A stretch of 64,000 nucleotides of DNA from JAIVGV01 sp036389335. Its GTDB lineage: Bacteria; Acidobacteriota; Blastocatellia; Pyrinomonadales; Pyrinomonadaceae. The notes beneath the pieces are model-generated. The model saw only the letters and a list, made by a program, of their open reading frames with translations. It searched no databases and had not been told where the DNA came from. The stretch covers positions 72,742 to 136,741 of the forward strand of contig DASVQC010000098.1 in assembly GCA_036389335.1 (NCBI GenBank), written 5' to 3'. Below are positions 33,202-41,897 of the stretch, piece after piece (positions within the stretch are counted from its first letter, which is position 1; every line of letters starts with the position of its first letter). A program made the translations under genes and the position numbers.

Positions 33202-33297
33202 CTCCGTGCCGCCTCCGTGCCCTCCGTGTCTCCGTGGCGTGTGCTTAAGTCTCTTACCTCGCCACGGAGTCACGGAGGACACGGAGCGGGCACGGAG
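33202..33297. repeat. Palindromic intergenic element, CTCCGTG variant, copy 5
   Basis: CTCCGTG arms around CCGTGGCG...CGCCACGG; the centre differs from the GTGGTGAG of other copies by compensating changes in both arms, so pairing is kept. Confidence 0.87.
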
Positions 33298-33425
33298 GAA
33301 GGCTGAAAATCGGGGGAATACTCGTCTTTGCCTACCGGACGGGGCGCGGGGCGCGGTTGAAAATTTGGGGAACCGGGCGGGGGCACGGGGCGTGTAAGGT
33401 CTGCGGGCGAACCGTCCGGGGCGTG

Positions 33426-33431
33426 TATAAT
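33426..33431 (+). promoter_or_regulatory. Possible -10 box of the sigma-factor operon
   Basis: A perfect TATAAT about 100 bases before the sigma gene. No convincing -35 is seen, so an alternative sigma factor or activator may be needed. Confidence 0.35.
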
Positions 33432-33527
33432 TGCGCCGCCGGTTCGCCCCGGCGCGGCGGCTAAAGTTTCACGGATCGCCGCGCAGCGCGCACGCGCCTT
33501 ACGGGAGTGAGAGCCTGCCTGTCCTGC

Positions 33528-34184
33528 ATGAGCGCACTGACATCAGTCGAGGAGCTCGCACTGACGCCCACGCCAGCCGCGGCGCGGGTCGAGGTGCGCG
33601 TGGCTGAGCCGCTCTCCGATCACAGCCTGCTGGAGTCGGCGCGCGTCGGCGACGAGGCCGCATTCGCCGAGCTGGTGCGGCGTTACCGGAACCAGATCAC
33701 GAACTACGCTTACCGCTTGACGAACGACTACGACTCGGCGGTCGATCTCGCGCAGGAGACTTTTTTGCGGGTCTTCCGCGCGGCGGACAGGTATCAGGCG
33801 AACTACGCCTTCTCGACCTACATCTACCGCATCGCGACGAACCTCGCCATCAGCGAGCTGCGCAAGCGCAAGCGGCACCGCCTGGTCTCGATGACCGGGT
33901 TCTTCAGATCGGGAGACGGGACGGAAGACGCGATGGAACTCGACCCGGCGGACGCCGCGCCGCTCGCGGACGCGACGATGGTCGAGGACGAGCGGCGGGC
34001 GGCGGTGGCGCGCGCCATCTCGACGCTCCCCGAAAAGTACCGCGTCCCGCTCGTGCTGCGCGACGTGGAGGAGCGCACCTACGAGGAGATCGCGCGCATC
34101 CTCGGCATGAGCGAGGGCACGGTGAAGTCGCGCATCAGCCGCGCGCGCGCGTTCCTGCGCGACAAGTTGAAGATGTACCTGTGA
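33528..34184 (+). CDS. ECF-family RNA polymerase sigma factor
   Basis: Region 2 is clear (AAFAELVRRYRNQITNYAYRL, DSAVDLAQETFLRVFRA, STYIYRIATNLAISELRKRKR), and region 4 has LPEKYRVPLVLRDVEERTYEEIARILGMSEGTVKSRISRAR. I took ATG 33528; an upstream GTG at 33507 is in frame and adds seven residues, and neither has a strong ribosome site. The next gene encodes a zinc-finger anti-sigma factor and the third an HtrA-like protein, an RpoE/RseA/MucD-like arrangement, so an envelope-stress role is likely. The linker between regions 2 and 4 is long and acidic. Confidence 0.93.
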   Translation: MSALTSVEELALTPTPAAARVEVRVAEPLSDHSLLESARVGDEAAFAELVRRYRNQITNYAYRLTNDYDSAVDLAQETFLRVFRAADRYQANYAFSTYIYRIATNLAISELRKRKRHRLVSMTGFFRSGDGTEDAMELDPADAAPLADATMVEDERRAAVARAISTLPEKYRVPLVLRDVEERTYEEIARILGMSEGTVKSRISRARAFLRDKLKMYL

Positions 34185-34203
34185 AGTTTACCAGAGGGGA
34201 AAG

Positions 34204-35046
34204 ATGAACTGTCAGAATTTCAGAAACGAGATCGAAGAGCTTGAGGCGGGCGGGCGCTTGGCCGCCGAGGCCGAGTCGCACGCCGCGCGCTGCCGCTCGT
34301 GCCGCGCCTTCCGCGACGAGGGCGACTCCTTGCGCGCGCTCGTCGGCAGCCTCGCACGCGTCGAAGCGCCGGGAGATTTCGACTTCCGCCTGAGGGCGCG
34401 GATCGCCCGCTCCGAGGGCGCGCGCACAGCTCACGCGGGCTGGCGCGGCTTCGTGCCGGGCGCGGCGTGGCTCAGCGCCGCGGGCTGTCTCGTCTTGGCG
34501 CTCGGCGTCTTCGTGCATTTCCGCCCCGGCCAGAGCGCGCCGCCGCCGCCCGCGCCCGCGCCCGCGCCCGCGCAGGCTCGGGAAGTCGCCGCCGCCGACT
34601 CGGCGGCGGCCAAACCCGATCAGACGACGGTCAGACCTGAGCAGGCCGACGTTAGCGACGGCGAGACGCAGGCGGCGTCGGGTAAAGAGATCAGGGAGGC
34701 GGTCGCTTACACGCCTGCCCGCCGCGGCAACCGCGCGCCGCGCTCGCCGCAGGGTCAGAGGTTCATCCTGTCGCGCGAGGCGGCGGGCCGGATCGGCGAG
34801 TCGCAGGACTCGGCGGGCGCGTACGAGACGAGCACGCTCGACTCGCGCCCGATGAAGATTCACGTCGGCTCGCCCATCGCGCTCCCCGTCTCGACGCAGG
34901 AGCGGCCACTCGAAGCCCTCTTCAAAGACACGAGCGGCGCGACGCGCTCGGTCTCGGTCGACGCCGTCACTTTCGGCGCGCGCGGCCTGCCCGCGCGCCG
35001 CGCGCAGGCGAGGAACGCCTCTTACACGCAGCAGGGTGTTTGGTAG
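34204..35046 (+). CDS. Anti-sigma factor with N-terminal zinc-finger (zf-HC2-like) and one membrane helix
   Basis: The N-terminal motif ESHAARCRSCRAF supplies the His and two Cys of the anti-sigma zinc-binding domain that sequesters ECF sigma factors. A single membrane helix lies at about residues 82-102 (AAWLSAAGCLVLALGVFVHF), followed by a Pro/Ala linker and a periplasmic part of about 170 residues. A strong GAGGGGAAAG ribosome site precedes ATG 34204, 19 bp after the sigma gene. The stop overlaps the TTG start of the next gene by 7 bases. Release by periplasmic proteolysis is expected by analogy with RseA. Confidence 0.87.
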   Translation: MNCQNFRNEIEELEAGGRLAAEAESHAARCRSCRAFRDEGDSLRALVGSLARVEAPGDFDFRLRARIARSEGARTAHAGWRGFVPGAAWLSAAGCLVLALGVFVHFRPGQSAPPPPAPAPAPAQAREVAAADSAAAKPDQTTVRPEQADVSDGETQAASGKEIREAVAYTPARRGNRAPRSPQGQRFILSREAAGRIGESQDSAGAYETSTLDSRPMKIHVGSPIALPVSTQERPLEALFKDTSGATRSVSVDAVTFGARGLPARRAQARNASYTQQGVW

Positions 35047-37040
35047 AAGTGCTTTTCACATCCACACAGTTTCGTCAGCTCACGGGCCGCGCCGCGCGCT
35101 CCCTGCTCGCGCTCGCCTGCGCTTTCGTCTGCGCCCGCGCCCAACAGCCGGCGGCGCGACCCGCTTCGACCGCGAAGCCGAACGCCCCCGCGACGGCGAC
35201 GGCCCCCGCCCGCCCGCCGGTTCCCGCCGGGGCGGCGATCCCCGTCAGGGCGGCGACCGCCGCCACCGCGCCGCGGCAGCCCCAAGCCGCGCGCTCCATC
35301 ACCTCGCTCGATGCGCGACCCGCGCGCCCGTCGCCGCCCGTCGTCGCCGTCATGCACCGGATGAGCGGCTGGAAGTTGCGCGCGCTCGTCGCCCCGCCCG
35401 ACGCGCCCATCGCCGCGACCTTCGACGACAAGTTCGTGAGCACGAACATCGTCGCCGGCTACGTCATGCCCGACGGCTACAGCGTCATCGCGCGCCTGCC
35501 GCAGGCCGAGGCCGAGCTGCTGAGTTTCACCGCGACCTTCCCCGACATGAAGCCTTCGGGGTCGGCTGACGACTCGCCGCTCAGGCTCGTGGGCTTTGAC
35601 GGCTCGGAGTTCGCCGCCAAGTTCGTCGGGCTCGACGCGAGCACGGGCCTCTCGCTCTTCGAGTCCGAAAAACCGCTCTTCGCCCCGACGCGGGAGAGCG
35701 CGCAGCCCCTCGCCGTGGGCCTGCGCGTGTGCGTCTGGGCTCCGCTCCGGGCCGCCGAGTCGAGCGCGGCGGCGGCGGTCAACAACAACCAGCCCCATTC
35801 CGATCTCACCGTGGGCGACATGGGCGTGCTCTACATGAACATGAGCGAGGTCGAGGGCCGACTCAAGGAAGTGGTGCGCACGCCGCGCGGCAGGGCGATG
35901 AGCTTCAGGGTCGAGGTCGAACACGTCTCGCCGGAGTGGGCGGGGGGCGTGGCCCTGACGGAAGCGAACTCGCTCATCGGGATCGTCGAGCAGGGCGCGG
36001 GGCGCGGCGCGAACCTGCTCCCGGCTGACAGCGTGAGGGCCGCCGCCGCGCGCGTGAAGGCCCGGCGCGCGAGCGTGCCGCAGCCGTGGCTCGGCGCGCG
36101 CGGCGACGCCGTGGCGACCACTCAGGCCGAGCTGTTCGTCGAGCGCGGCTGGTCGCGCGAGCAGGCCCTGACTCTCATGCGCCGACAGCAGGGCGTGCTC
36201 CTGACCGCGGTCGTGCCGGGCACGCCCGCCGCGCGCGCCGGGCTGCGCCCGGGCGACGTGGTCGCGCGCGTCGGCGAGCACGACGTGCGCGGCGTGGACG
36301 ACATGACGTGGGTCTTGAAGCAGGTGGGCGGCAACACGCCCGCGCAGTTCACGGTGCTGCGCGCCGGGGTGGCCCCGCTCAACTTGCGCGTGCGGCTCAG
36401 CGAGTCGCAGAACCCCGCGCTCGAAACTTCGCAGGCCGAGGTCTACGCGGCGGAAGCCGAGCTGTTGCGCGCGCAGTCGTCGATCATGGACGCGCGCGCT
36501 AAGGTCTCCGAGCTGCAAAACGAACTCCGCCTGCTCAAAGATCAGGGCCTGCTTCCGTCCCCGGCTGACGGCCATAAAATGGCGGCGGCGGACGAGTCGC
36601 GGCGCGTGCTGGCGGCGAAGCTGCGCGAGGCGGAGGAGTTTTACCGCGGCGCGATCGAGGCCGTGAACAAGTTGCAGAGGCAACTGACGGAGGCGCAGCT
36701 CCGTTTCCGCGCGGCGACGGCGGCGCACCCGACCTACGGCCTCAAGCCGCTGCTCCCGTTCGGCGTCGAGTCGGCCCCCTACCTCTCGATGCAAACCGCC
36801 GCGGGCGTCACGGACACGCGCCGCGGGCTGCTCGTCGTCGCCGTCCACCCGGAGAGCGTGATGGCGCGCGCGGGCGTGCGCGTCGGCGATCTGATCGAGA
36901 CCGTCAACGGCGAGCCGAGCCTCGGCGCGGGCTGGCAGTCGAGACTGCCGAGCGATCCGAAGGCCGAGATCGCCCTCGGCGTGCTGCGCGACGGCAAGCA
37001 GCTCGCGCTGAAAATTCACCCGCCCGCGCCCGACAAATAA
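35040..37040 (+). CDS. HtrA-like protein with two PDZ domains and a degenerate protease domain
   Basis: After a signal peptide (RSLLALACAFVCARAQQ) and an Ala/Pro linker, residues about 110-330 resemble the DegP/HtrA beta-barrel protease fold, but the catalytic Gly-x-Ser-Gly-Gly is replaced by EWAGGVALTEAN and no catalytic His motif is seen. PDZ1 is at about 385-455 (VPGTPAARAGLRPGDVVARVG), a coiled segment at 465-560 (LEAELLRAQSS-like helices), and PDZ2 at 580-665 (ESVMARAGVRVGDLIETVNG). It is therefore probably a peptide-binding sensor or chaperone, not a protease. TTG 35040 overlaps the anti-sigma stop; GTG 35049 is an alternative start. Confidence 0.82.
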   Translation: MVEVLFTSTQFRQLTGRAARSLLALACAFVCARAQQPAARPASTAKPNAPATATAPARPPVPAGAAIPVRAATAATAPRQPQAARSITSLDARPARPSPPVVAVMHRMSGWKLRALVAPPDAPIAATFDDKFVSTNIVAGYVMPDGYSVIARLPQAEAELLSFTATFPDMKPSGSADDSPLRLVGFDGSEFAAKFVGLDASTGLSLFESEKPLFAPTRESAQPLAVGLRVCVWAPLRAAESSAAAAVNNNQPHSDLTVGDMGVLYMNMSEVEGRLKEVVRTPRGRAMSFRVEVEHVSPEWAGGVALTEANSLIGIVEQGAGRGANLLPADSVRAAAARVKARRASVPQPWLGARGDAVATTQAELFVERGWSREQALTLMRRQQGVLLTAVVPGTPAARAGLRPGDVVARVGEHDVRGVDDMTWVLKQVGGNTPAQFTVLRAGVAPLNLRVRLSESQNPALETSQAEVYAAEAELLRAQSSIMDARAKVSELQNELRLLKDQGLLPSPADGHKMAAADESRRVLAAKLREAEEFYRGAIEAVNKLQRQLTEAQLRFRAATAAHPTYGLKPLLPFGVESAPYLSMQTAAGVTDTRRGLLVVAVHPESVMARAGVRVGDLIETVNGEPSLGAGWQSRLPSDPKAEIALGVLRDGKQLALKIHPPAPDK

Positions 37041-37129
37041 TCTCCCGCCGCCGCGACCTCACGGCTATCTGCCGTCACATCTCTCCGTCCTACGATCCTA
37101 CTCGGGGCCCCTGACGAACGGGGATAACC

Positions 37130-37220
37130 GTGGGGGCGAGGCTCGGCCCCCGCCCGCGTCGTCACGTGATAGACGACCGGCATCCCCATGGCGCGTGGGG
37201 GCGGGGGCGAGCCCCGCCAC
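37130..37220. repeat. G/C-rich imperfect palindrome upstream of the ATP-grasp gene
   Basis: GTGGGGGCGAGGCTCGGCCCCCGCC (split across 37130-37155) pairs imperfectly with a GGGGGCGAGCCCCGCCAC arm ending at 37220. Flanking GGGGAT/ATCCCC also pair. The rest of 37041-37335 holds a possible TTGAAC box at 37248 but no gene. Confidence 0.65.
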
Positions 37221-37335
37221 TAGGTGCCATCCCGACCGCAGAGTTTTTTGAACCGACCTCCGGCGCGAGTTGTGATAACCTAGCGGCGATCTAAGTCAGC
37301 AATCTACAGCGAGAGCGAACGCCGGTTCAGCAGTG

Positions 37336-38688
37336 ATGCCTCAGGAAGCCGTCGCCTTTTACCACCAACTTTTGGAGGACGCCGGACTCGCCGAGTCTTC
37401 CCGCGCGATGCTCGACGCGGGGCTCGAACGCGCCCGCCTCGTCTTCGGCGGTCGCCGCCTCTCGCCCTACCTGCGCCCGCACTTCGTCACCGAGTCGGAC
37501 TGGGCTCGCGTCACGCGCGTCTGCGAGACGGTCTGGGGCGCGATCCAGAAGGTGAAGGACGCCGCGGTCGAAGACCGGGCGCTGCTCGACGAGCTGGGGC
37601 TCACCGAAGTCGAGCGCGAGCTGGTCACCATCGACCCCGGCTACGGCGAGGTCTCGCCGACGGCGCGTCTCGATTCGTTCCTGACCGCCGACGCTTACAG
37701 CTTCGTCGAGCTGAACGGCGAGAGCCCCGCGGGGATCGCCTACGCCGACGCCGCGTTCGAAATCTTCTCCGCGCTCCCCGTCATGCGCCGCTTCGCCGAG
37801 CGTTACACGTTGCGAACCTTCGAGGGGCGCGGGCTCCTGCTCGACGTGCTGCTGCGCGCCCACGCGGAATTTTTAGGGCGCGCGCCCGAGCGCAAGCCGC
37901 GCATCGCCATCGTCGATCTCAAAGGCTTGCCGACGCAGCAGGAGTTCGAGCTGTTCCGCGAGTACTTCGAGAGCCGGGGCTACCCGGCGGTCGTCGCCGC
38001 GCCCGAAGAGCTTGAGTTTTCGGGCGGGCGTCTGCGCGCGGGCGCGTTCGAGATCGACATCGTCTACAAGCGGCTCCTCGTCAACGAGTACCTGCCGATC
38101 ATGAGGGAGCAGCCCGCGCTCCTCGAAGCCTACCGCGCGCGCGCCGTCTGCATGGTCAACAGCTTCCGCTCGAAGATGATCCACAAGAAGGCCCTCTTCG
38201 CCGTCCTGACGAACGACGCCTACGCGCGCCTCTTCACGCCGGAGGAGCGCGAGGCCATCGGCGGCCACGTCCCGTGGACGCGCAAGGTGAGGGAGGAGAA
38301 GACGGATCGCGGCGGGCGGCGGATCGACCTCTTAGAGTTCGTCGCGCGCGAGCGCGACCGGCTCGTCCTCAAGCCCAACGACGACTACGGCGGGCACGGC
38401 ATCTACATCGGCTGGAACACGGACGAGGCGGGCTGGCGGGAGGCCCTGAGCCACGCGCTCGCCGACGGCGACTACCTCGTGCAGGAGCGCGTCAGCACGG
38501 CGCGCGAGATGTTCCCCGCGCTCAGGGACGGCGGGGGCTTCGAGTTCGTCGAGCAGTTGGTCGATCTCGACCCGATGCTCTTCTACGGCAAGGTCGGCTC
38601 CGCCTTCACGCGGCTCTCTTCGAACGAGCTGGCGAACGTCACGTCGGGCGGCGGGATGGTCCCGACCTTCATCATCGACGAGAAGTAG
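37336..38688 (+). CDS. Circularly permuted ATP-grasp family protein
   Basis: A 450-aa protein of the circularly permuted ATP-grasp type (COG2308/glutathionylspermidine-synthase-like relatives). Recognisable parts are FVELNGESPAGIAYAD (about 120-135), MVNSFRSKMIHKKALFAVL with the lysines (about 270-290), RLVLKPNDDYGGHGIYIGW (about 340-360, the nucleotide loop), and ANVTSGGGMVPTFIIDE at the end. Such enzymes activate a carboxylate with ATP and join it to an amine. A GTG lies directly before ATG 37336. A GCS2-type carboxylate-amine ligase and a glutamine amidotransferase are nearby, as in the amidoligase neighbourhoods described for these families. The product is unknown. Confidence 0.82.
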   Translation: MPQEAVAFYHQLLEDAGLAESSRAMLDAGLERARLVFGGRRLSPYLRPHFVTESDWARVTRVCETVWGAIQKVKDAAVEDRALLDELGLTEVERELVTIDPGYGEVSPTARLDSFLTADAYSFVELNGESPAGIAYADAAFEIFSALPVMRRFAERYTLRTFEGRGLLLDVLLRAHAEFLGRAPERKPRIAIVDLKGLPTQQEFELFREYFESRGYPAVVAAPEELEFSGGRLRAGAFEIDIVYKRLLVNEYLPIMREQPALLEAYRARAVCMVNSFRSKMIHKKALFAVLTNDAYARLFTPEEREAIGGHVPWTRKVREEKTDRGGRRIDLLEFVARERDRLVLKPNDDYGGHGIYIGWNTDEAGWREALSHALADGDYLVQERVSTAREMFPALRDGGGFEFVEQLVDLDPMLFYGKVGSAFTRLSSNELANVTSGGGMVPTFIIDEK

Positions 38689-38745
38689 CGCGTCGGGTTT
38701 TCGAGCCACGCGCGCCGGGAACATTCACAGCGGAGCGCCCCACAG

Positions 38746-39081
38746 ATGAGCAGAGACATTGACGCCGAGGAGGGGACGAGGAGCGAGGAGCGGCGCACGC
38801 ACGACCGCTCGCGGCTCATCGTGGACGTGTTCTTCGACGGCGCGGACGCCACCGGGATCGCCAGCACGAAGGACATCAGCGTCGGCGGCCTCTACATGAA
38901 CACGCAGAAGGAGCTGCCCGAGGGCGGGCTGCTCACGCTGCGGCTGCCGTTCCCAGAGGGCGACGTGGTCGTCAACGCCGAAGTCGTTTACAGCAACCCC
39001 GGTCGCGGCGTGGGCGTGAGCTTCCACGGGCTGAGCGAGCACGACCGCGCGACCATCGAGAGCGCCCTCGCGGACGGGTGA
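38746..39081 (+). CDS. PilZ-domain protein (c-di-GMP receptor)
   Basis: A 111-aa single-domain protein with the PilZ ligand motifs: Arg-rich ERRTHDRSRL at about residues 16-25 and DISVGGLYM at about 45-53, followed by the beta-barrel to VGVSFHGLS. PilZ domains bind cyclic di-GMP and act as small adaptors. GGAG lies 9 bases before the ATG. Its stop overlaps the GTG start of the next gene (GTGA), so the two are coupled. The target is not apparent. Confidence 0.9.
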   Translation: MSRDIDAEEGTRSEERRTHDRSRLIVDVFFDGADATGIASTKDISVGGLYMNTQKELPEGGLLTLRLPFPEGDVVVNAEVVYSNPGRGVGVSFHGLSEHDRATIESALADG

Positions 39082-39623
39082 TTACGGGCGGGCAGGCGAG
39101 CGCGCCGCTCGCGTGGGCCGAACTCTCCGCGGCGGCGCGCGGCGCGCTCGCCGGCAGACTCGCGGGGCTCTACGGGGCGGCGTCGGACGGGGCGGCCTTC
39201 GACGCGCTCGCGGTCGACAAGCAGCAGGCCCTTCTAATCTTCGCCGCGCGGCTCAGCCGCCTGAGGCTGTGGGCGCACGTCCGGCGCGTCACGAACGTCT
39301 ACGGCGAGGGCGGCGTCGGCCTCGAATTCGAGGCGGCGCGCGGGTTCTCGAAGCGCCTGCGGCACAGCCCGCGGTTCACGGCGCGCTTCGCCGCGCACCG
39401 CGACACGGCGGAAGGTTTTTACGAGAAGGGACGCCGCGCCGCCGCGCTCCACCTGCTCCGCCCGCGCCCGCGCGCGCGTCTGTGGGCGGCGCACTTCGAT
39501 CTCTACGCGCCGCTCGCGGGCCCCGCGAGCGCGCTGCGCCACCTCTGGCACGAGAAGCTGCGCGGGCGCACGCCCGACTGGCGAGAGATCGCCGCCGCGC
39601 TCGGTTGCGACGGGCGCGACTAG
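39078..39623 (+). CDS. Hypothetical protein coupled to the PilZ gene
   Basis: 181 aa, mostly helical, Arg/Ala/Leu-rich with aromatic residues (LWAHVRRVTNVYGEGGVGLEFEA, HLWHEKLRGRTPDWREIAAALG). No signal peptide, membrane helix or known motif is seen. The GTG start overlaps the PilZ stop, which supports it being a real gene and suggests a PilZ-linked role. I do not recognise the family. Confidence 0.65.
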   Translation: MITGGQASAPLAWAELSAAARGALAGRLAGLYGAASDGAAFDALAVDKQQALLIFAARLSRLRLWAHVRRVTNVYGEGGVGLEFEAARGFSKRLRHSPRFTARFAAHRDTAEGFYEKGRRAAALHLLRPRPRARLWAAHFDLYAPLAGPASALRHLWHEKLRGRTPDWREIAAALGCDGRD

Positions 39624-39724
39624 ACTGCTTGACTGATCCGTCGATATTTTGATCACGCGACTGGGCGCGCCGGTGTCGGCGGTGGCGCGGGCCGGCGAGA
39701 GTAGTCGGGAGGGGGCGCGAACGC

Positions 39725-40834
39725 ATGGCGGACAAATACACGCTCGGCATCGAGGAGGAGTTTCAGATCGTCGATCCGGCGACGCGCGAGCTGAAGTCGC
39801 ACGTCTCGGAGATGCTCGAAGAGGGGAGGATGCTCCTCGGCGAGCAGGTCAAGCCGGAGATGATCCAGTCGCAGGTCGAGGTCGGCACGGGGATTTGCCG
39901 CAACATCGAGGAGGCGCGGGCCGACATCACGAACCTCAGGGCAATCGTCTCCGGGCTCGCGCGCAAGAACGGGCTCGCCATCGTCGCCGCCTCCACGCAC
40001 CCGATCTCGAAGTGGACCGACCAGCAGATTTTCGACGACCCGCACTACATGCTGCTCATCGAGGAGTTGCAGATGGTGGCGCGCTCGCTCCTCATCTTCG
40101 GGCTCCACGTCCACGTCGGCATCGAGGATCGCGAGCGGCAGATTCACATCATGAACGCGGCGCGCTACTTCCTCCCGCACGTGCTCGCGCTCACCACCTC
40201 TTCGCCCTTCTGGCTCGGCGTCAACAGCGGCCTGAAGTCGTACCGCTCCGAGGTCTTCAAGAAGTTCCCGCGCACGGACATCCCCGATCACTTCGGCTCG
40301 TACACCGCGTTCCAGCAGTACGTCCAGATGCTCTTGGACACCAACTCGATCAGCAACCCGAAGAAAATCTGGTGGGACGTGCGCCCGCACCCCTTCTTCC
40401 CGACGCTGGAGTTCCGCGTCTGCGACATCCCGACGAGGGTTGACGACACCGTCGCCATCGCCGGGCTCTTCCAGGCGATTGTCTGCAAGCTCGACCGGCT
40501 GATCGAGCGCAACCTCGGCTTCCGCCTCTACCGCCGGATGCTCATTCAGGAGAACAAGTGGCGCGCGGTGCGCTACGGGCTCGAAGGCAACATGATCGAC
40601 TTCGGCAAGCAGAAGGAGGTGCCGACGCGCGACCTCATCCGCGAGCTGCTCGACTTCGTCGACGACGTGCTCGACGATCTCGGCTCGCGCAAGGAGGTCG
40701 AGCACGTCCACACGATCCTTGAGCGCGGGACGTCAGCCGACGATCAGTTGCGCGTCTTCGCCCAGACGAACGATCTCAAGGCCGTGGTCGATCAGTTGAT
40801 CGTGAGGACGATTGAGAACGTGCCGGTGAAATGA
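39725..40834 (+). CDS. Carboxylate-amine ligase of the GCS2/YbdK family
   Basis: A 369-aa, full-length member of the glutamate-cysteine ligase-like family. The start has the signature YTLGIEEEFQIVDP with the catalytic metal-binding Glu residues, followed by QSQVEVGTGIC, GLHVHVGI with the metal-site His, and a C-terminal WWDVRPHPFFPTLEFRVCD. YbdK-type enzymes make gamma-glutamyl-like bonds with weak activity in E. coli; the physiological substrate is unknown. A convergent class I amidotransferase follows. With the ATP-grasp gene 1 kb upstream it may form a small-peptide or amidated-metabolite pathway (inference). Confidence 0.92.
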   Translation: MADKYTLGIEEEFQIVDPATRELKSHVSEMLEEGRMLLGEQVKPEMIQSQVEVGTGICRNIEEARADITNLRAIVSGLARKNGLAIVAASTHPISKWTDQQIFDDPHYMLLIEELQMVARSLLIFGLHVHVGIEDRERQIHIMNAARYFLPHVLALTTSSPFWLGVNSGLKSYRSEVFKKFPRTDIPDHFGSYTAFQQYVQMLLDTNSISNPKKIWWDVRPHPFFPTLEFRVCDIPTRVDDTVAIAGLFQAIVCKLDRLIERNLGFRLYRRMLIQENKWRAVRYGLEGNMIDFGKQKEVPTRDLIRELLDFVDDVLDDLGSRKEVEHVHTILERGTSADDQLRVFAQTNDLKAVVDQLIVRTIENVPVK

Positions 40835-40935
40835 TCGGCGTCGGCACGCGCCGGCGGGCGGCAGGTAGCGGCCACGAAGCGACGGCAGGGGGTGGCCCGC
40901 GGTGGCGGGCCGGGCGCTGCGACCGTCGGCGCGCC

Positions 40936-41865
40936 TTAACCCCGCGGGTGTTCGAGCGCGAGTCGCAAAAAGTTCTCGAAGATGATGCGACCGTCGCGCG
41001 AGTCGTTGGGGTGCTCCCAGCGCGTGGCGCGGCGCTTGTCCCAGTCCTCGAAGGATTTTTCGAGGTGGTACTGGACGGTGTAGATGAGCTGGCCCCCGGC
41101 GCGCTTGACCATCATCTGGTTGCGGCAGAAGTAGGCGGTCGCGATGAGCTTGAAGCCCTCGGGCACGCGGTCGAGCTGCAACCCGTGGTTCTGCCAGACG
41201 CGCAGGATGCAGGCCTCGATGGTGTAGTCCTGCCAGATGCCGGAGTCGCGGCTGTCGATGCCGGAAAAGATCGGGTCTTCGGAATCGACGATGCGGATGA
41301 AGCGGTACTGGTACTCGAAGGGGCGGCCCACGCGGTTCTCGTGCTGCTCGCGGTTGTCGAGCGTGAGGACGCGCGCGCCGAACCCGAGGCCGACGAGCTG
41401 GTGCCCGCCGCAGATGCCGAGCACGGGGGTGCGCGTCGCGCGGACGAAGCGCCCGAAGCCTTCGAGCATCTCCGGGTTGTAGTAGTCGAAGTCGCGCAGC
41501 GTGCCGCTCAGCACGATGGCGTCGGGCCGAAACTTCTCCGACGCCTCGGCGATCTCGGAGAAGTGCGCGACCTCCGTCTCGGGGTGGCGGACGAGGCGCG
41601 CGATGTTGTTGCGGATGTTGCCGAGGGCGAGCCCAGCGATCTCGCGCTCGCGCTTCAAGTTCGCCCCGGCGCGGCGGCCCCATTCGGCGCGCGCCACGTC
41701 GGAGATGTCGCGCTCGTCGCGCAGCAGATCGTCGACGACCAAGACGCGGACCGCCTCGATGCGCTTCTCGATGGGCTCGTACTTGCAGTAGGCGCGCTGG
41801 TTGAAGGGGAAGGGTAGCGGCTCCGCTTGATCGATGGGCGCGTGCTCGTTGAACTCCTGCATCAT
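40936..41865 (-). CDS. Class I glutamine amidotransferase-like protein
   Basis: A 309-aa GATase with the nucleophile elbow LGICGGHQLVGLG (Cys at about residue 150) and the His-x-Glu pair in YTVQYHLEKSFED at about 267-275. It can therefore be a complete Cys-His-Glu triad enzyme that hydrolyses gamma-glutamyl amides. The N-terminal 60 residues and the insert after the nucleophile are not typical of GuaA or CarA, so it is a distinct subfamily. It converges on the GCS2-type ligase gene; the gap of 101 bp holds only GC-rich sequence. ATG 41865 is followed by a second ATG. Confidence 0.87.
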   Translation of the reverse strand: MMQEFNEHAPIDQAEPLPFPFNQRAYCKYEPIEKRIEAVRVLVVDDLLRDERDISDVARAEWGRRAGANLKREREIAGLALGNIRNNIARLVRHPETEVAHFSEIAEASEKFRPDAIVLSGTLRDFDYYNPEMLEGFGRFVRATRTPVLGICGGHQLVGLGFGARVLTLDNREQHENRVGRPFEYQYRFIRIVDSEDPIFSGIDSRDSGIWQDYTIEACILRVWQNHGLQLDRVPEGFKLIATAYFCRNQMMVKRAGGQLIYTVQYHLEKSFEDWDKRRATRWEHPNDSRDGRIIFENFLRLALEHPRG

Positions 41866-41897
41866 TGACTAGATTGTAACCCGCCGCGCGCGAAAAA

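Larger units (their letters stand above)
33056..33527. other. Divergent intergenic region between the redox operon and the sigma-factor operon
   Basis: 472 bp without a gene. It contains an extended -10 promoter for the minus-strand operon (33139-33147), a CTCCGTG palindrome (33202-33297) and a TATAAT box before the sigma gene (33426-33431). I see no RNA gene. Confidence 0.7.

Noticed and set aside
39725..40834. Annotation as glutathione biosynthesis enzyme GshA
   Set aside because: It belongs to the GCS2/YbdK branch, for which a glutathione role is not established, and no gshB is nearby.
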